64,000 nucleotides of DNA. Origin: Actinomycetes bacterium (GTDB lineage Bacteria; Actinomycetota; Actinomycetes; Mycobacteriales; Mycobacteriaceae). The notes below the pieces were generated by a model. It was not told where the DNA came from. It made no database searches and worked only from the letters and a program-made list of their open reading frames with translations. Location: positions 81,904-145,903 of the forward strand of contig JAEYMI010000076.1 of assembly GCA_023461275.1 (NCBI GenBank), read 5' to 3'. Of this stretch, positions 1 to 8,517 are shown piece by piece; the stretch's first letter is position 1; each line of letters opens with the position of its first letter. The position numbers were made by a program, and so were the translations under genes.

Positions 1-1164
1 TATACGCAGACGGTGTGGGACCTGCTGCTATGGCGCGTGATCGGCGGGCTCGGCATCGGCATCGCATCGGTGATCGCGCCGGCCTACATCGCCGAGATCG
101 CACCCGCCCGGTACCGCGGCGCGCTCGCCTCGATGCAGCAACTGGCGATCACCCTCGGCATTTTTGCCGCACTACTGTCGGACACCTTGTTGCAGAACGC
201 CGCCGGCGGACCGGAGAAAACGCTGTGGTGGGGCCTGGAGGCGTGGCGGTGGATGTTCCTCGTCGGCGTCGTGCCTGCGCTGGTGTATGGACTTCTGGCA
301 CTGACGATTCCGGAATCGCCGCGCTATCTCGTCGGCCGAAACCGCGACGAGGAGGCCGCGCGGATTCTGCAGGAGGTGACCGGGGAGCAGAATCCGCTGG
401 AACGGGTCAAAGAGATCAAGCTGACCGTGCGCCGAGAGGCGTCGGCCTCGCTCAAAGACATCCGCGGTCCGTCGTTCGGTCTGCATCCACTCGTGTGGAC
501 CGGTATCTGGCTGGCCATCTTCCAGCAATTCGTCGGCATCAACGCGATCTTCTACTACTCGACGACGCTGTGGAAGTCGGTGGGCTTCACCACCGATCAG
601 TCCTTCACCACCTCGGTCATCACCTCCGCGATCAACGTCGGCATGACATTCGTGGCGATCCTGTTCGTCGACCGAATCGGACGTCGACGGCTGCTGCTGA
701 TCGGGTCGGTCGGCATGTTCATCGGATTGGTGCTGGCGTGTATCGCTTTCACCCAGCAGGTCGGTTCCGGCGACAACGTCTCGCTACCCGACCCGTGGGG
801 TGTGATCGCATTGATCGGCGCCAACCTGTTTGTCGTCGCGTTCGCGGCGACGTGGGGACCGGTGATGTGGGTGATGCTCGGCGAGATGTTCCCCAACCGG
901 ATCCGCGGTGTCGCACTCGGGGTGTGCACGGCGTGCAACTGGCTCGCCAACTTCACCATCTCGATGCTGTTCCCGGAGATGACCCAACGCGTCGGATTGG
1001 GTTGGATCTACGGCTTTTTCGCATTCTGCGCAGCCGCATCGTTCTTCTTCGTGCTGGCTCGGGTGCAGGAGACCAAGGGTATGGAACTCGAGGAGATGGA
1101 CGGGGTCGCCGAGTCGCGGCTGTCGGAGGTGTCACGGATCAAGGAGGCCAAGGCGGGACACTGA
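1..1164 (+). CDS. Sugar porter family MFS transporter, 5' end missing
   Basis: The reading frame is open from base 1, so the start lies outside the window; about 387 C-terminal residues are present. It carries sugar-porter hallmarks: a motif reading RYRGALASMQQLAITLG after an early helix, PESPRYLVG at the end of the sixth helix before the cytoplasmic loop, QQFVGINAIFYYS in helix 7 and DRIGRRRLLLIGS between helices 8 and 9. These place it in the sugar/H+ symporter branch (GLUT/XylE type) of the cytoplasmic membrane. The substrate cannot be read from the sequence; a monosaccharide or polyol is likely. The stop is TGA at 1162-1164, and the next gene converges 11 bases away. Confidence 0.9.
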   Translation, partial: YTQTVWDLLLWRVIGGLGIGIASVIAPAYIAEIAPARYRGALASMQQLAITLGIFAALLSDTLLQNAAGGPEKTLWWGLEAWRWMFLVGVVPALVYGLLALTIPESPRYLVGRNRDEEAARILQEVTGEQNPLERVKEIKLTVRREASASLKDIRGPSFGLHPLVWTGIWLAIFQQFVGINAIFYYSTTLWKSVGFTTDQSFTTSVITSAINVGMTFVAILFVDRIGRRRLLLIGSVGMFIGLVLACIAFTQQVGSGDNVSLPDPWGVIALIGANLFVVAFAATWGPVMWVMLGEMFPNRIRGVALGVCTACNWLANFTISMLFPEMTQRVGLGWIYGFFAFCAAASFFFVLARVQETKGMELEEMDGVAESRLSEVSRIKEAKAGH

Positions 1165-1175
1165 CGGCAAGCTGG

Positions 1176-1874
1176 TCAGTTCTGGCTGCGCGAGAGACCG
1201 TTGATCAGGAGCCATTGCGCGGCGAAATAGCTTGCCAATATCCATGTTTCGGCCACCACGTGCCACCTGGGGTCTGCGATGAGGTGGCGGCGGTTGATGA
1301 TCGTGACATCCGACGCGATAAACAGTGCGCCGCCGGCGGTCATGCTCGGCTGTGGATGGTCGACGTCGGCGGACAACGCCGACATCGTCGCCAAGGTGAG
1401 GCCGTAACCACCGAGTACCGGGAGCAACGCGGGTCGACGACGCGCCATGACGAGTGCCGACTCGGCGAGAACGGCGTTGCGGGGCAGCAGATGTCGGAGT
1501 CGGGGACGCGCACCGCGACGGGAAAGAAGGACGCTGTAGCAGCATTGCGCACCGGCGAACAGCGAGGCACCGATCTTCAGCCACCGGTCCTGGGTGGCCG
1601 ATGGCTGCTCTTCGGATGGCTGTTCGCCGGTGGCAGGTCCGCTGAACTCCTCGAGGAACATCGCGCGGTCACCGGCGGCTGAGAAGGCCACTGCCCCGGC
1701 GAGCAACACGTTGTCGGTGGTGCTTCGATGACGCCACCCGGCCGCGGCCGCGCCGGCCAGTACCACCATCGGCAGTGGTTTGGTCAGGGCCGCGACGCGT
1801 CGGTGATGGAGTCCGCCCGACACCGCGGCCACTGCGGCGGTGACGACGTAGGCGACGGTCGTTCCTGAAGTCAC
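1176..1874 (-). CDS. YhhN/TMEM86-type lysoplasmalogenase family membrane protein
   Basis: The protein has several hydrophobic helices and two conserved acidic spots of the YhhN family: AAGDRAMF in the middle and GGALFIASD near the C terminus. Family members hydrolyse the vinyl-ether bond of lysoplasmalogens in the membrane, but most bacterial members are uncharacterised. An ATG at 1928 would overlap the upstream gene by 40 bases and add a basic tail, so I prefer the GTG at 1874, 15 bases after the upstream stop (about 232 residues). It probably shares a transcript with the secreted protein gene upstream on the same strand. Confidence 0.6.
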   Translation of the reverse strand: MTSGTTVAYVVTAAVAAVSGGLHHRRVAALTKPLPMVVLAGAAAAGWRHRSTTDNVLLAGAVAFSAAGDRAMFLEEFSGPATGEQPSEEQPSATQDRWLKIGASLFAGAQCCYSVLLSRRGARPRLRHLLPRNAVLAESALVMARRRPALLPVLGGYGLTLATMSALSADVDHPQPSMTAGGALFIASDVTIINRRHLIADPRWHVVAETWILASYFAAQWLLINGLSRSQN

Positions 1875-1888
1875 GCGCAATGCCGGGA

Positions 1889-2761
1889 TCAGGCCTCGAC
1901 GACGCCGACGGCCGGCAGGAAGAAGCATGAGCGGTTGCCGTTCTGGACCGTCCCGTACACAGCGGCGAGCACGGTTCCGCTACCGGTCTTCACCGGTGCC
2001 AGCCGAATCGACGACAGTGCGGGCAGCGCGGCCAGCAGCCGGTTGTCCTTGGCGAGCGGCCCGAGGTCGGCGAAGCCGCCCTGCAGGGTGGAGGTGTTGA
2101 ACCATGCCACCTGCATCGTGCCGCCGGAGCCACCTGCGACGGTTGCCGGGACGAATGCGAAAGCCGTCTCGCCCTTGTCCACCAGATTGAGCTTGGGCAG
2201 GGTGATGAACGGCAGCGGAATGGGCAGCTTCGGTTCCGATGCCAGCGGCCACGGACCGGCAACCGCGCCCGCGCCGGCGGTGACCAGGCCGAGGGGGTTA
2301 TCCGCCGTGGGATCGGTACAGAACGGGGCGACCGACGGGGTGAGCGTCTGGATGCCCAGCGCCTTGAGGATGGTCAGCGGATCGGCGACCGGATTGGGCG
2401 CCACGCCTTGAGGATTGAGGCCTTGAGGATTTAGGCCTTGCGGACGAAGGCCCGGCGCATTCGGCGCGAGCGTCGTCTCCGAGGCCACCTTGCTGTCGGA
2501 GGAGAGCTGCCCCGCGCTCTTGATGATCACCTGGGCGGCCTGCAACGCCATCTTGTCCACGCCCGCGGCTTTGAGCATGCGGATGCCCGCGGCGAGCTCG
2601 TTGTCGAACGGGATCTGCGGAATCGTCGAGAGGATGTTCGGTGGGATGAGTGGTTCAGCGGATGCTGCCGGTGCACCGATCACGACCGATGCGGCGACGG
2701 CGACCGAGACCAGGCCGGTGACCGCGCGAACCGCGACGAGACGACGAGGGCGAAGCGCCAT
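1889..2761 (-). CDS. Secreted protein of unknown function, paralogue of the next gene
   Basis: About 290 residues. The ATG at 2761 is chosen because GGAGGA lies a few bases upstream; an ATG at 2794 lacks such a site. A basic start and a hydrophobic stretch ending ASA-EPL form a Sec signal peptide. The mature part has a three-fold QGLNPQGLNPQG tract around residue 105, one Cys in the middle (PFCTDPTAD) and one near the end (NRSCFFLPAVG). The C-terminal part (VAWFNTSTLQGG... TGSGTVLAAVYGTV) aligns by eye with the product at 2977-3876. I do not recognise a named family; similar paired exported proteins occur in mycolic-acid actinobacteria. Confidence 0.7.
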   Translation of the reverse strand: MALRPRRLVAVRAVTGLVSVAVAASVVIGAPAASAEPLIPPNILSTIPQIPFDNELAAGIRMLKAAGVDKMALQAAQVIIKSAGQLSSDSKVASETTLAPNAPGLRPQGLNPQGLNPQGVAPNPVADPLTILKALGIQTLTPSVAPFCTDPTADNPLGLVTAGAGAVAGPWPLASEPKLPIPLPFITLPKLNLVDKGETAFAFVPATVAGGSGGTMQVAWFNTSTLQGGFADLGPLAKDNRLLAALPALSSIRLAPVKTGSGTVLAAVYGTVQNGNRSCFFLPAVGVVEA

Positions 2762-2927
2762 GACTTCCTCCAGAACCGATGATCGGGCAGTCATTGCCGC
2801 CGACGGCTGTGACTGGTGTGACTGATGATGCTTGAGTTAACAGAAACACATCAGTGCGGCGCACCTCAAGTCGTGAGTCCGAGCTGTGATCGAGCCGCTA
2901 TCAGCCGGCGACTGTCCCCACCGACGA

Positions 2928-2959
2928 CGACACCCCCGGCCTGACGGTCGAGGGTGTCG
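2928..2959 (-). terminator. Hairpin downstream of the secreted-protein gene
   Basis: Perfect 8-bp arms CGACACCC (2928-2935) and GGGTGTCG (2952-2959) enclose a 16-base loop. The hairpin begins 18 bases past the stop of the minus-strand gene at 2977-3876. There is no T run, as is common for actinobacterial terminators, so the call rests on position and pairing only. Confidence 0.45.
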
Positions 2960-2976
2960 GTGCGGAGGGTATCGGC

Positions 2977-3876
2977 TCAGATGAACGCGATACCGATGGT
3001 CGGTGCGATCGTGCAGCTGATCACGCGGCCCTTGGTCTTGGTGGTCACGTCGCCGTAGATCGTCGAGATCACGCGGCCCTTGCCGGTCTTGGCGATGCCG
3101 GTGAACGTGCCCGGCCCATCCGTGGCGTTGATCTGCGGGTTGCGCTTGAGCGGGGTCTGACCGGTCCGGCCATTGTCGATGTTGAGCCAGCTGACCCACA
3201 GCGGGCGGCCCGGATTGTTGATCGCCGGACCCGTGCCCAGCGCGGTGAAGACATAGCCGGCCTGTCCACGCTTGGGTCCGGGAGCCGGAGCTGCCTGCGG
3301 GCCCGCGGTGGTCAGTGCCCGCCCGAGTGAGTTGCCGCCGGGCATGCAGCCGAAGCCGAGGGTCGGGTAGAGGAACTGCTGAATCTTCGGAGCGTTCGGG
3401 CCCTGGGGAATCTCCGGGTCGCCCGGCTTGCGCTCGGCGACGTCCTGGCGGCGCAGTAGCTCCTGACGTCCGGGCTCACCGAGGAAATCGACGACCGAAT
3501 TCCACATCGAGCTGACCTCGGGCGGCACTCCCGGGGCCGACGCCAGCGAGCGGGCCTGGCCGAGCAGTTGCGCGTTGATCTTGCCGTCCGGACCGGGGGT
3601 CGCGACCGAACCGATGAGGGCCGGCGCGAAGGCTCCCATGGAATCAAGCGTGCGCTGATCGACCTTGGGGGTCGGCGGGACCTGCGGTAGGGCGGTGGCG
3701 GTGGGAGCGGCCAGCGCCATGCCGGTCGCGACGGCCAACGACATCGTCACCGACGCCACGATGCGGCCACCAGTGCGTGAGAACCGGGTGTGGCGCGAAG
3801 GGTCGGTGCCGACCGATGTGGTGTCCGCGATGGTGTCCCGGCGTTGACGCAGGCTCGGGAGCGCTGTGAATCGCAC
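2977..3876 (-). CDS. Secreted protein of unknown function, paralogue of the previous gene
   Basis: About 299 residues from a GTG at 3876, preceded by AAAGGATC; an ATG at 3936 is possible but adds a charged leader before the signal sequence. The N terminus is basic and is followed by a hydrophobic stretch ending in an AAPTATA-type cleavage region. The mature protein has FGCMPGGNSLG near the middle and ends with VSWLNIDNGRTG ... GKGRVISTIYGDV ... ISCTIAPTIGIAFI. It shares the layout of the gene at 1889-2761: one mid Cys, one terminal Cys and a V-x-W-x-N strand. Both are probably exported cell-envelope proteins; the function is unknown. Confidence 0.7.
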   Translation of the reverse strand: MRFTALPSLRQRRDTIADTTSVGTDPSRHTRFSRTGGRIVASVTMSLAVATGMALAAPTATALPQVPPTPKVDQRTLDSMGAFAPALIGSVATPGPDGKINAQLLGQARSLASAPGVPPEVSSMWNSVVDFLGEPGRQELLRRQDVAERKPGDPEIPQGPNAPKIQQFLYPTLGFGCMPGGNSLGRALTTAGPQAAPAPGPKRGQAGYVFTALGTGPAINNPGRPLWVSWLNIDNGRTGQTPLKRNPQINATDGPGTFTGIAKTGKGRVISTIYGDVTTKTKGRVISCTIAPTIGIAFI

Positions 3877-4203
3877 TGGTAGAAGATCCTTTTCATCGTT
3901 GATGAGCACACGAATGCGCATGTCACGGGTGTGCATGAGCGCGTGCGGCGGTCTCGACGACGCAGCCCGGGACGGGTGTCCCAGTCGTGCGTCGCGTCAT
4001 TCTAAGCCCCCCGGCGCTCACGAACGCCTTTCGGGAGCGTACTGCGTCACCCTGTAACCAATGGGGTCGGTGATTCAATTGTTACGAATGTTAACTGGAG
4101 GGGTGATATTCATTGCCGGGTTGCCTACCGTCTACCCGGGGGTTCGCCCCGCCGACCTGGTTAGATCGATGCGAATGTCCACCAACGTCGATGAGGGTCA
4201 CAA
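3877..4203. other. Divergent intergenic region, possible promoters
   Basis: These 327 bases separate the secreted-protein gene (minus) and the thiamine-type ABC operon (plus). The stretch 4065-4110 is AT-richer than its surroundings and is a good place for promoters, but I cannot define convincing -35/-10 pairs. A small hairpin with GGGG/CCCC arms and a TTCG-containing loop lies near 4137-4150. I looked for a TPP aptamer and did not find its CTGAGA core. Confidence 0.3.
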
Positions 4204-5262
4204 ATGCCGGTTGATCGGAGAGTGCGATGGTCGTGCACAGGCGGGCTGATGCGCGCCGCGATCGCGTCGGCGGTGCTGCTGCTACCCGCGACAATGCTCA
4301 CCTCATGCGCTGACGACACGAAGTCCGCATCCGAGGTCACGTTGCTGACCCACGACTCGTTCACGCTGCCCGACTCGGTGATCGACACCTTCCGCACCGA
4401 GACGGGTCTCACGCTCAAGGTGATCAAGTCCGGCGACGCCGGCCAACTGGCGTCGACGGTGTCGCTGACACCCGGCCGTCCCAAGGCCGACGCGGTGTTC
4501 GGCATCGACAACACCTTCGCCTCTCGGCCGGTCGAAGCCGGTGCCCTGGTGCCGTATGTGTCTCCGGCCGCGGCCAACGGCGCAGCCGAGTTCGCCCTAC
4601 CGGGTGCCAAGGATGAGCTGACCGCCGTCGACCGCGGCGACGTGTGCCTCAACGTCGACGACGACTGGTACCGACGCAACAATCAGCAGCCGCCGACCAG
4701 TCTGCGTGACCTTCGGGATCCGAAGTTCGCCTCGCAGGCGGTGCTGCTCGATCCCGCCACCTCGTCGCCGGGCATGGCCTTTCTGCTGACCACCATCGGC
4801 ACCTTTCCCAACGGCTGGCAGGACTACTGGAAGCAGGTCACCGCGGGCGGGGCAACGATCGTATCCGGGTGGGAGATCGCCTACAACCAGCTGTTCAGCG
4901 CCGGAGAAGGCAAGGGCGCCAAGCCCATCGTGCTGTCCTACGCGTCGTCGCCGGCGGCCACGCCCGGCACGTCGGCCTTGCTCGACAGCTGTTTCCGGCA
5001 GATCGAGTACATCGGCGTTCTCAAGGGGGCCGCCAACGAATCCGGTGCGCGCAAGCTCGTCGACTTCATGTTGAGTCCGACGGTGCAGAAAGCGCTGCCC
5101 GACTCCATGTACGTCTATCCCGTGCAGAAGGACACCCCGTTGCCCGACGGTTGGCAGCAGCGTGCGCCGGTACCGGGCTGGACGGTGAGTCTGCCGCCGG
5201 AGTACATCGCGCAGAATCGGGAGGCATGGCTCGGTCAGTGGCGAACCGCCGTCGGACGCTGA
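4204..5262 (+). CDS. thiB: Thiamine-type ABC transporter substrate-binding lipoprotein
   Basis: 352 residues from ATG 4204; an internal ATG at 4249 would give a shorter signal peptide. The hydrophobic segment is followed by the lipobox MLTSC, so the mature protein should be lipid-anchored outside the membrane. The mature start (VTLLTHDSFTLPDSVIDTF) and KADAVFGIDNTFASR match the ThiB/TbpA family, which binds thiamine or its phosphates. The next two genes are a fused permease and an ATPase with 37-base and 3-base overlaps, so the three form one importer operon. Thiamine is inferred from family resemblance; a related solute is possible. Confidence 0.82.
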   Translation: MPVDRRVRWSCTGGLMRAAIASAVLLLPATMLTSCADDTKSASEVTLLTHDSFTLPDSVIDTFRTETGLTLKVIKSGDAGQLASTVSLTPGRPKADAVFGIDNTFASRPVEAGALVPYVSPAAANGAAEFALPGAKDELTAVDRGDVCLNVDDDWYRRNNQQPPTSLRDLRDPKFASQAVLLDPATSSPGMAFLLTTIGTFPNGWQDYWKQVTAGGATIVSGWEIAYNQLFSAGEGKGAKPIVLSYASSPAATPGTSALLDSCFRQIEYIGVLKGAANESGARKLVDFMLSPTVQKALPDSMYVYPVQKDTPLPDGWQQRAPVPGWTVSLPPEYIAQNREAWLGQWRTAVGR

Positions 5263-6893
5263 TCGCGCGCCTGGGATGGTGGGCCGCGCGGGTGATCCCG
5301 GCGGCCTTCATCCTGCTGTTCTTCGGCTGGCCGTTGGCCGCGTTGGTGCGCCGCGCCGCACAGCCCGGTGTCGGTGCATCGGCAGGGGAGTCACCAGTCG
5401 GCTTCGGCGAGTTGCTTCGCCGCACCCATGCCGGGCAGCTCCTCGCCTTCACCCTGGGGCAGGCCGTCGCGTCGGTGCTGTTGTCGATGATCGTCGCGGC
5501 CCCGATCGTGTGGCTCCTGGCCCGGGTGGATCTACCCGGGCGTGCCACGACGACCGTGTTGAATGTCATCGTGACCGTGCCGTTCGTGCTGCCCACGGTG
5601 GTGGTCGGCGTCGCCTTTCGCGCCGTCTTCGACGGCCCGCTGAAATTCCTCGGGATCGGCTCGGGGATCTGGGCGATCCTGTTGGCGCACGCATTTCTCA
5701 ACGTCGCGGTCATCGCCAGAGTGGTCGCCACGGCGTGGCGATCGATGGACACCCGCGTGGTGGATGCCGCGCGCAGTCTCGGTGCCAGCCCGGCGCGTGC
5801 CTTCTGGACCATCGTGTTGCCGCGGCTGGCGCCGTCGATCGGAGCCGCGGCAGCACTGGTATTCCTGTTCTGCTCCACCAGTTTCGGGGTCATCATCATC
5901 CTGGGCAACGGCGAGATCCAAACGCTGGAGACCGAGATCTACACCCAGGCGATCAGCTACTTCCGGATCCCCGAGGCGGTCGCATTGTCGATGGTGCAGA
6001 TCGTCGTGGTCGTCATCGCACTGCTGATCACCCGGCTGTTCGACGACCCCTCGGCGTCGGGGACCCGCGCCGGACGCGAAGGCCGGGCAGTTCGCCCGCA
6101 CGGTTGGACATGGGTGCCGGTCACAGTGGCGATCGTGTGGACGCTGGTGCTGATGGTGGGACCGCTGGTGGTGCTCGCGGTGCGTTCGGTTCGTCCGACG
6201 GTCGGCGGCCAATGGACCTGGGATGGGTACCGGTCGCTGGGGTCGTCGGTGGATGGCGTGACACCCCTTGCCACCCTGCGGTATTCGTTGTCGACGGCGC
6301 TGTTGGCGATGATGATCGCACTGATCGTCGGGCTGCTCGCGGCGGTAGCGCTGCACCGGTCGCGAGGTGCGACGGCCACGGTCGGTCAGGTGATCGCGAC
6401 CGTGCCGCTGGGCATCAGCGCGGTCACGCTGGGCTTCGGATACCTGATCGTGTTGTCGGCGTTGCCCGTTGGGGTGGCGCGCTCATCGCTGGTGATCCCG
6501 TGCGTGCAGGCACTCATCGCGATACCCGTCGTGGTGCGGATCGCGCTGCCCGCGCTCTCCGGCATTCCCCAACGGTTGCGGCAGGCCGCGGAAACCCTGG
6601 GTGCCAGTCCCTTTCGGGTATTTCTCACCGTCGAGTTGCCGATGATCGGACGGTCGATTGGGGCGGCCGGCGGCTTCGCCTTCATCATGGCGCTCGGCGA
6701 GTTCGGCGCCACGGGCTTTCTGGCGCGGGCCGACACCACCACGTTGCCGGTCCTCATCGGGTCGTCATTGAACCGTCCCGGTGCCGACAACCTCGCGACC
6801 GCGATGGCGGCGTCGATGTTGCTGGTCGCAGTCACCACCCTGGCGGTGATGGCGATGGAGGCGGTCCGGCCGCGGTCGGGGGCGATGATCTGA
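5226..6893 (+). CDS. thiP: Thiamine-type ABC transporter permease, two fused domains
   Basis: About 555 residues with two homologous permease halves, each containing an EAA-type loop: DAARSLGASPARAFWTIVLP in the first and QAAETLGASPFRVFLTVELP in the second. This ThiP/FbpB-like fusion supplies the whole membrane channel of the importer. It starts inside the 3' end of the binding-protein gene at ATG 5226, just after GGGAGG. That spacing is tight, and a GTG at 5238 is an alternative. The stop TGA (6891-6893) shares a base with the ATG of the ATPase gene, which indicates translational coupling. Confidence 0.85.
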   Translation: MARSVANRRRTLIARLGWWAARVIPAAFILLFFGWPLAALVRRAAQPGVGASAGESPVGFGELLRRTHAGQLLAFTLGQAVASVLLSMIVAAPIVWLLARVDLPGRATTTVLNVIVTVPFVLPTVVVGVAFRAVFDGPLKFLGIGSGIWAILLAHAFLNVAVIARVVATAWRSMDTRVVDAARSLGASPARAFWTIVLPRLAPSIGAAAALVFLFCSTSFGVIIILGNGEIQTLETEIYTQAISYFRIPEAVALSMVQIVVVVIALLITRLFDDPSASGTRAGREGRAVRPHGWTWVPVTVAIVWTLVLMVGPLVVLAVRSVRPTVGGQWTWDGYRSLGSSVDGVTPLATLRYSLSTALLAMMIALIVGLLAAVALHRSRGATATVGQVIATVPLGISAVTLGFGYLIVLSALPVGVARSSLVIPCVQALIAIPVVVRIALPALSGIPQRLRQAAETLGASPFRVFLTVELPMIGRSIGAAGGFAFIMALGEFGATGFLARADTTTLPVLIGSSLNRPGADNLATAMAASMLLVAVTTLAVMAMEAVRPRSGAMI

Positions 6894-8020
6894 TGCTCGA
6901 GATCGATTCCATTCGTGTGGGTTATGGAAACGACATGGTGCTCGACGGGCTGAGCTGGCGGGCGGGAACCGACGGTGCCGTGGTGACAGCACTGCTCGGG
7001 CCGTCGGGGTGCGGGAAGTCCACCCTCATCCGCGCGGTGGCCGGGCTCGAGCAGTTGCGCGGCGGAGCAATCCGGTTCGACGGCGACGACCTCTCTCGAA
7101 CACCAACGCACCGAAGGGATTTCGGTGTGGTTTTTCAGGACGGGCAACTCTTCTCCGGACGCAGTGTTGCCACGAATGTCGGCTACGGACTCCGGATGCG
7201 CCGCTGGCGAAAGGACGCGATTGATGAGCGGGTTGATGAGATGTTGAGGATGGTGGAACTCTCGGCACTGCGGGATCGGCGCGTCGAAGAGTTGTCCGGC
7301 GGGCAGGCGCAGCGGGTCGCCCTGGCACGCGCGCTGGCGCCGCGCCCCCGGCTTCTCCTGCTCGACGAGCCGCTGACCGCACTGGACCGACGACTGCGCG
7401 AGGACCTCGCCGTCGAGATCGGCGAGATCGTGCGCGCCACCGCAACTCCCACGATCGTGGTGACACACGATCACGTCGAGGCGGCGTTGCTTGCCGACGA
7501 GGTGTCGGTGATGCGAGCGGGTGAGATCGTGCAGACCGACGCGCCGACCAGACTCTGGCAACGGCCGGTCGACGAATGGACGGCGCGGTTCCTGGGATGC
7601 GCGAGCATCGTCGACGGACATGCCGTCGACGGCCGGGTGACGTTGCCGATCGGGGACGCCGAACTCGCTGTCGACCTTGATGTTCCGGATGGTCCGGTGC
7701 AGGTGGGTCTGCGGCCGGAGTCTGCTGTCGCCTCCCTTGCTGTCATTTCCTCAGCCGTCGACTCCTCTGCCGGCGATAGAGAGGCCCCCGACACTGAGGT
7801 CGTCGATACTGAGGCCATCGACACAGCGGCCGCCCCCGCCGACGGCGCGCCGGCGGAGTCGGCGGTCGTGGTGGCCTCGTCGATGTTGCCGAGCGGCCCA
7901 CGGCTACGGATCAGGCTGGGGGACTGTGAGATTCCGGCAGTCGCCACCGAACACCTGCCGGTGGGCGCGCCGGTTGCGGTTTCCTTGTCTGCCGACCGGC
8001 TGGCGGTGATCGGGCAATGA
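6893..8020 (+). CDS. thiQ: Thiamine-type ABC transporter ATP-binding protein
   Basis: 375 residues. The nucleotide-binding domain shows Walker A GPSGCGKST, signature LSGGQAQR, Walker B LLLLDEP and the switch His in VVTHDH. It powers the importer encoded by the two preceding genes. The C-terminal third resembles an OB/TOBE-type regulatory extension, interrupted by an acidic Asp-Thr-Glu/Ala-rich linker (DTEVVDTEAIDTAA) that looks like low-complexity expansion. The ATG overlaps the permease stop by one base, and its own stop overlaps the Nudix start by four. Confidence 0.85.
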   Translation: MLEIDSIRVGYGNDMVLDGLSWRAGTDGAVVTALLGPSGCGKSTLIRAVAGLEQLRGGAIRFDGDDLSRTPTHRRDFGVVFQDGQLFSGRSVATNVGYGLRMRRWRKDAIDERVDEMLRMVELSALRDRRVEELSGGQAQRVALARALAPRPRLLLLDEPLTALDRRLREDLAVEIGEIVRATATPTIVVTHDHVEAALLADEVSVMRAGEIVQTDAPTRLWQRPVDEWTARFLGCASIVDGHAVDGRVTLPIGDAELAVDLDVPDGPVQVGLRPESAVASLAVISSAVDSSAGDREAPDTEVVDTEAIDTAAAPADGAPAESAVVVASSMLPSGPRLRIRLGDCEIPAVATEHLPVGAPVAVSLSADRLAVIGQ

Positions 8021-8430
8021 CGTCGACGACGTTGGTGGTGGCCGGGGTGATCGTCGATCCGCAGACATCCACTGTCCTTCTCGCGCAACGAAACTACCCG
8101 AAGGATGTCGCCGGTCTGTGGGAGTTTCCGGGCGGCAAGGTGCAGTCCTCGGAGACTCCGGAGCGAGCGCTGCGCCGGGAACTGTTCGAAGAACTCGGCA
8201 TCGAGGTCGTCGTGGGTGAGCCGCTGAAGGGCCGGGTGGAGTTGCGTGAGGGCCTGGTCCTCACTGCATACCGAGCCCAGGTGCAGGCCGGCACACCGCG
8301 CGCGCTGGAACATCGTGATGTGCGATGGGCGGATGCGTCGACCCTGGCGGCGATGGCCGTGCGTGGCGAACTCGTACCCGCCGATCTCACCTGGGTACTG
8401 ACTGTTTCGTCGATTCTCGTCGGTGGATAG
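8017..8430 (+). CDS. MutT-type Nudix (deoxy)NTP pyrophosphohydrolase
   Basis: 137 residues. A complete Nudix box GX5EX7REUXEEXGU is visible in the first third: GGKVQSSETPERA... RRELFEELGI. Proteins of this size and layout are MutT-like and remove oxidised nucleotides such as 8-oxo-dGTP. The gene starts with ATG overlapping the ATPase stop, so it is translated as the last member of the transporter operon. The functional link between the two is not obvious; a role in degrading a thiamine-pathway pyrophosphate is conceivable but not shown. Confidence 0.8.
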   Translation: MTSTTLVVAGVIVDPQTSTVLLAQRNYPKDVAGLWEFPGGKVQSSETPERALRRELFEELGIEVVVGEPLKGRVELREGLVLTAYRAQVQAGTPRALEHRDVRWADASTLAAMAVRGELVPADLTWVLTVSSILVGG

Positions 8431-8471
8431 ACGCCTTTTCTTACCGACCAGTAGTGTCCGATGGTGATCTT

Positions 8472-8486
8472 GGCTACTCTGTAGCC
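8472..8486. promoter_or_regulatory. Perfect palindrome upstream of lipase gene, possible operator
   Basis: GGCTACTCTGTAGCC has perfect 6-bp arms around TCT and lies 32 bases before the lipase GTG start. The position fits a repressor operator or a short 5'-UTR hairpin. No regulator can be assigned from the sequence. Confidence 0.4.
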
Positions 8487-8517
8487 GAATTATGGGCAAG
8501 GCCATCGGGGGGAAATC

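Noticed and set aside
4061..4203. TPP riboswitch upstream of the thiamine-type operon
   Set aside because: A CCTGGTTAGATCG word resembles part of the aptamer, but the CTGAGA core and the second conserved arm are missing.
5276..8020. 914-residue plus-strand open frame
   Set aside because: It is a shadow of the permease gene running into the ATPase gene. The ATPase starts at 6893.
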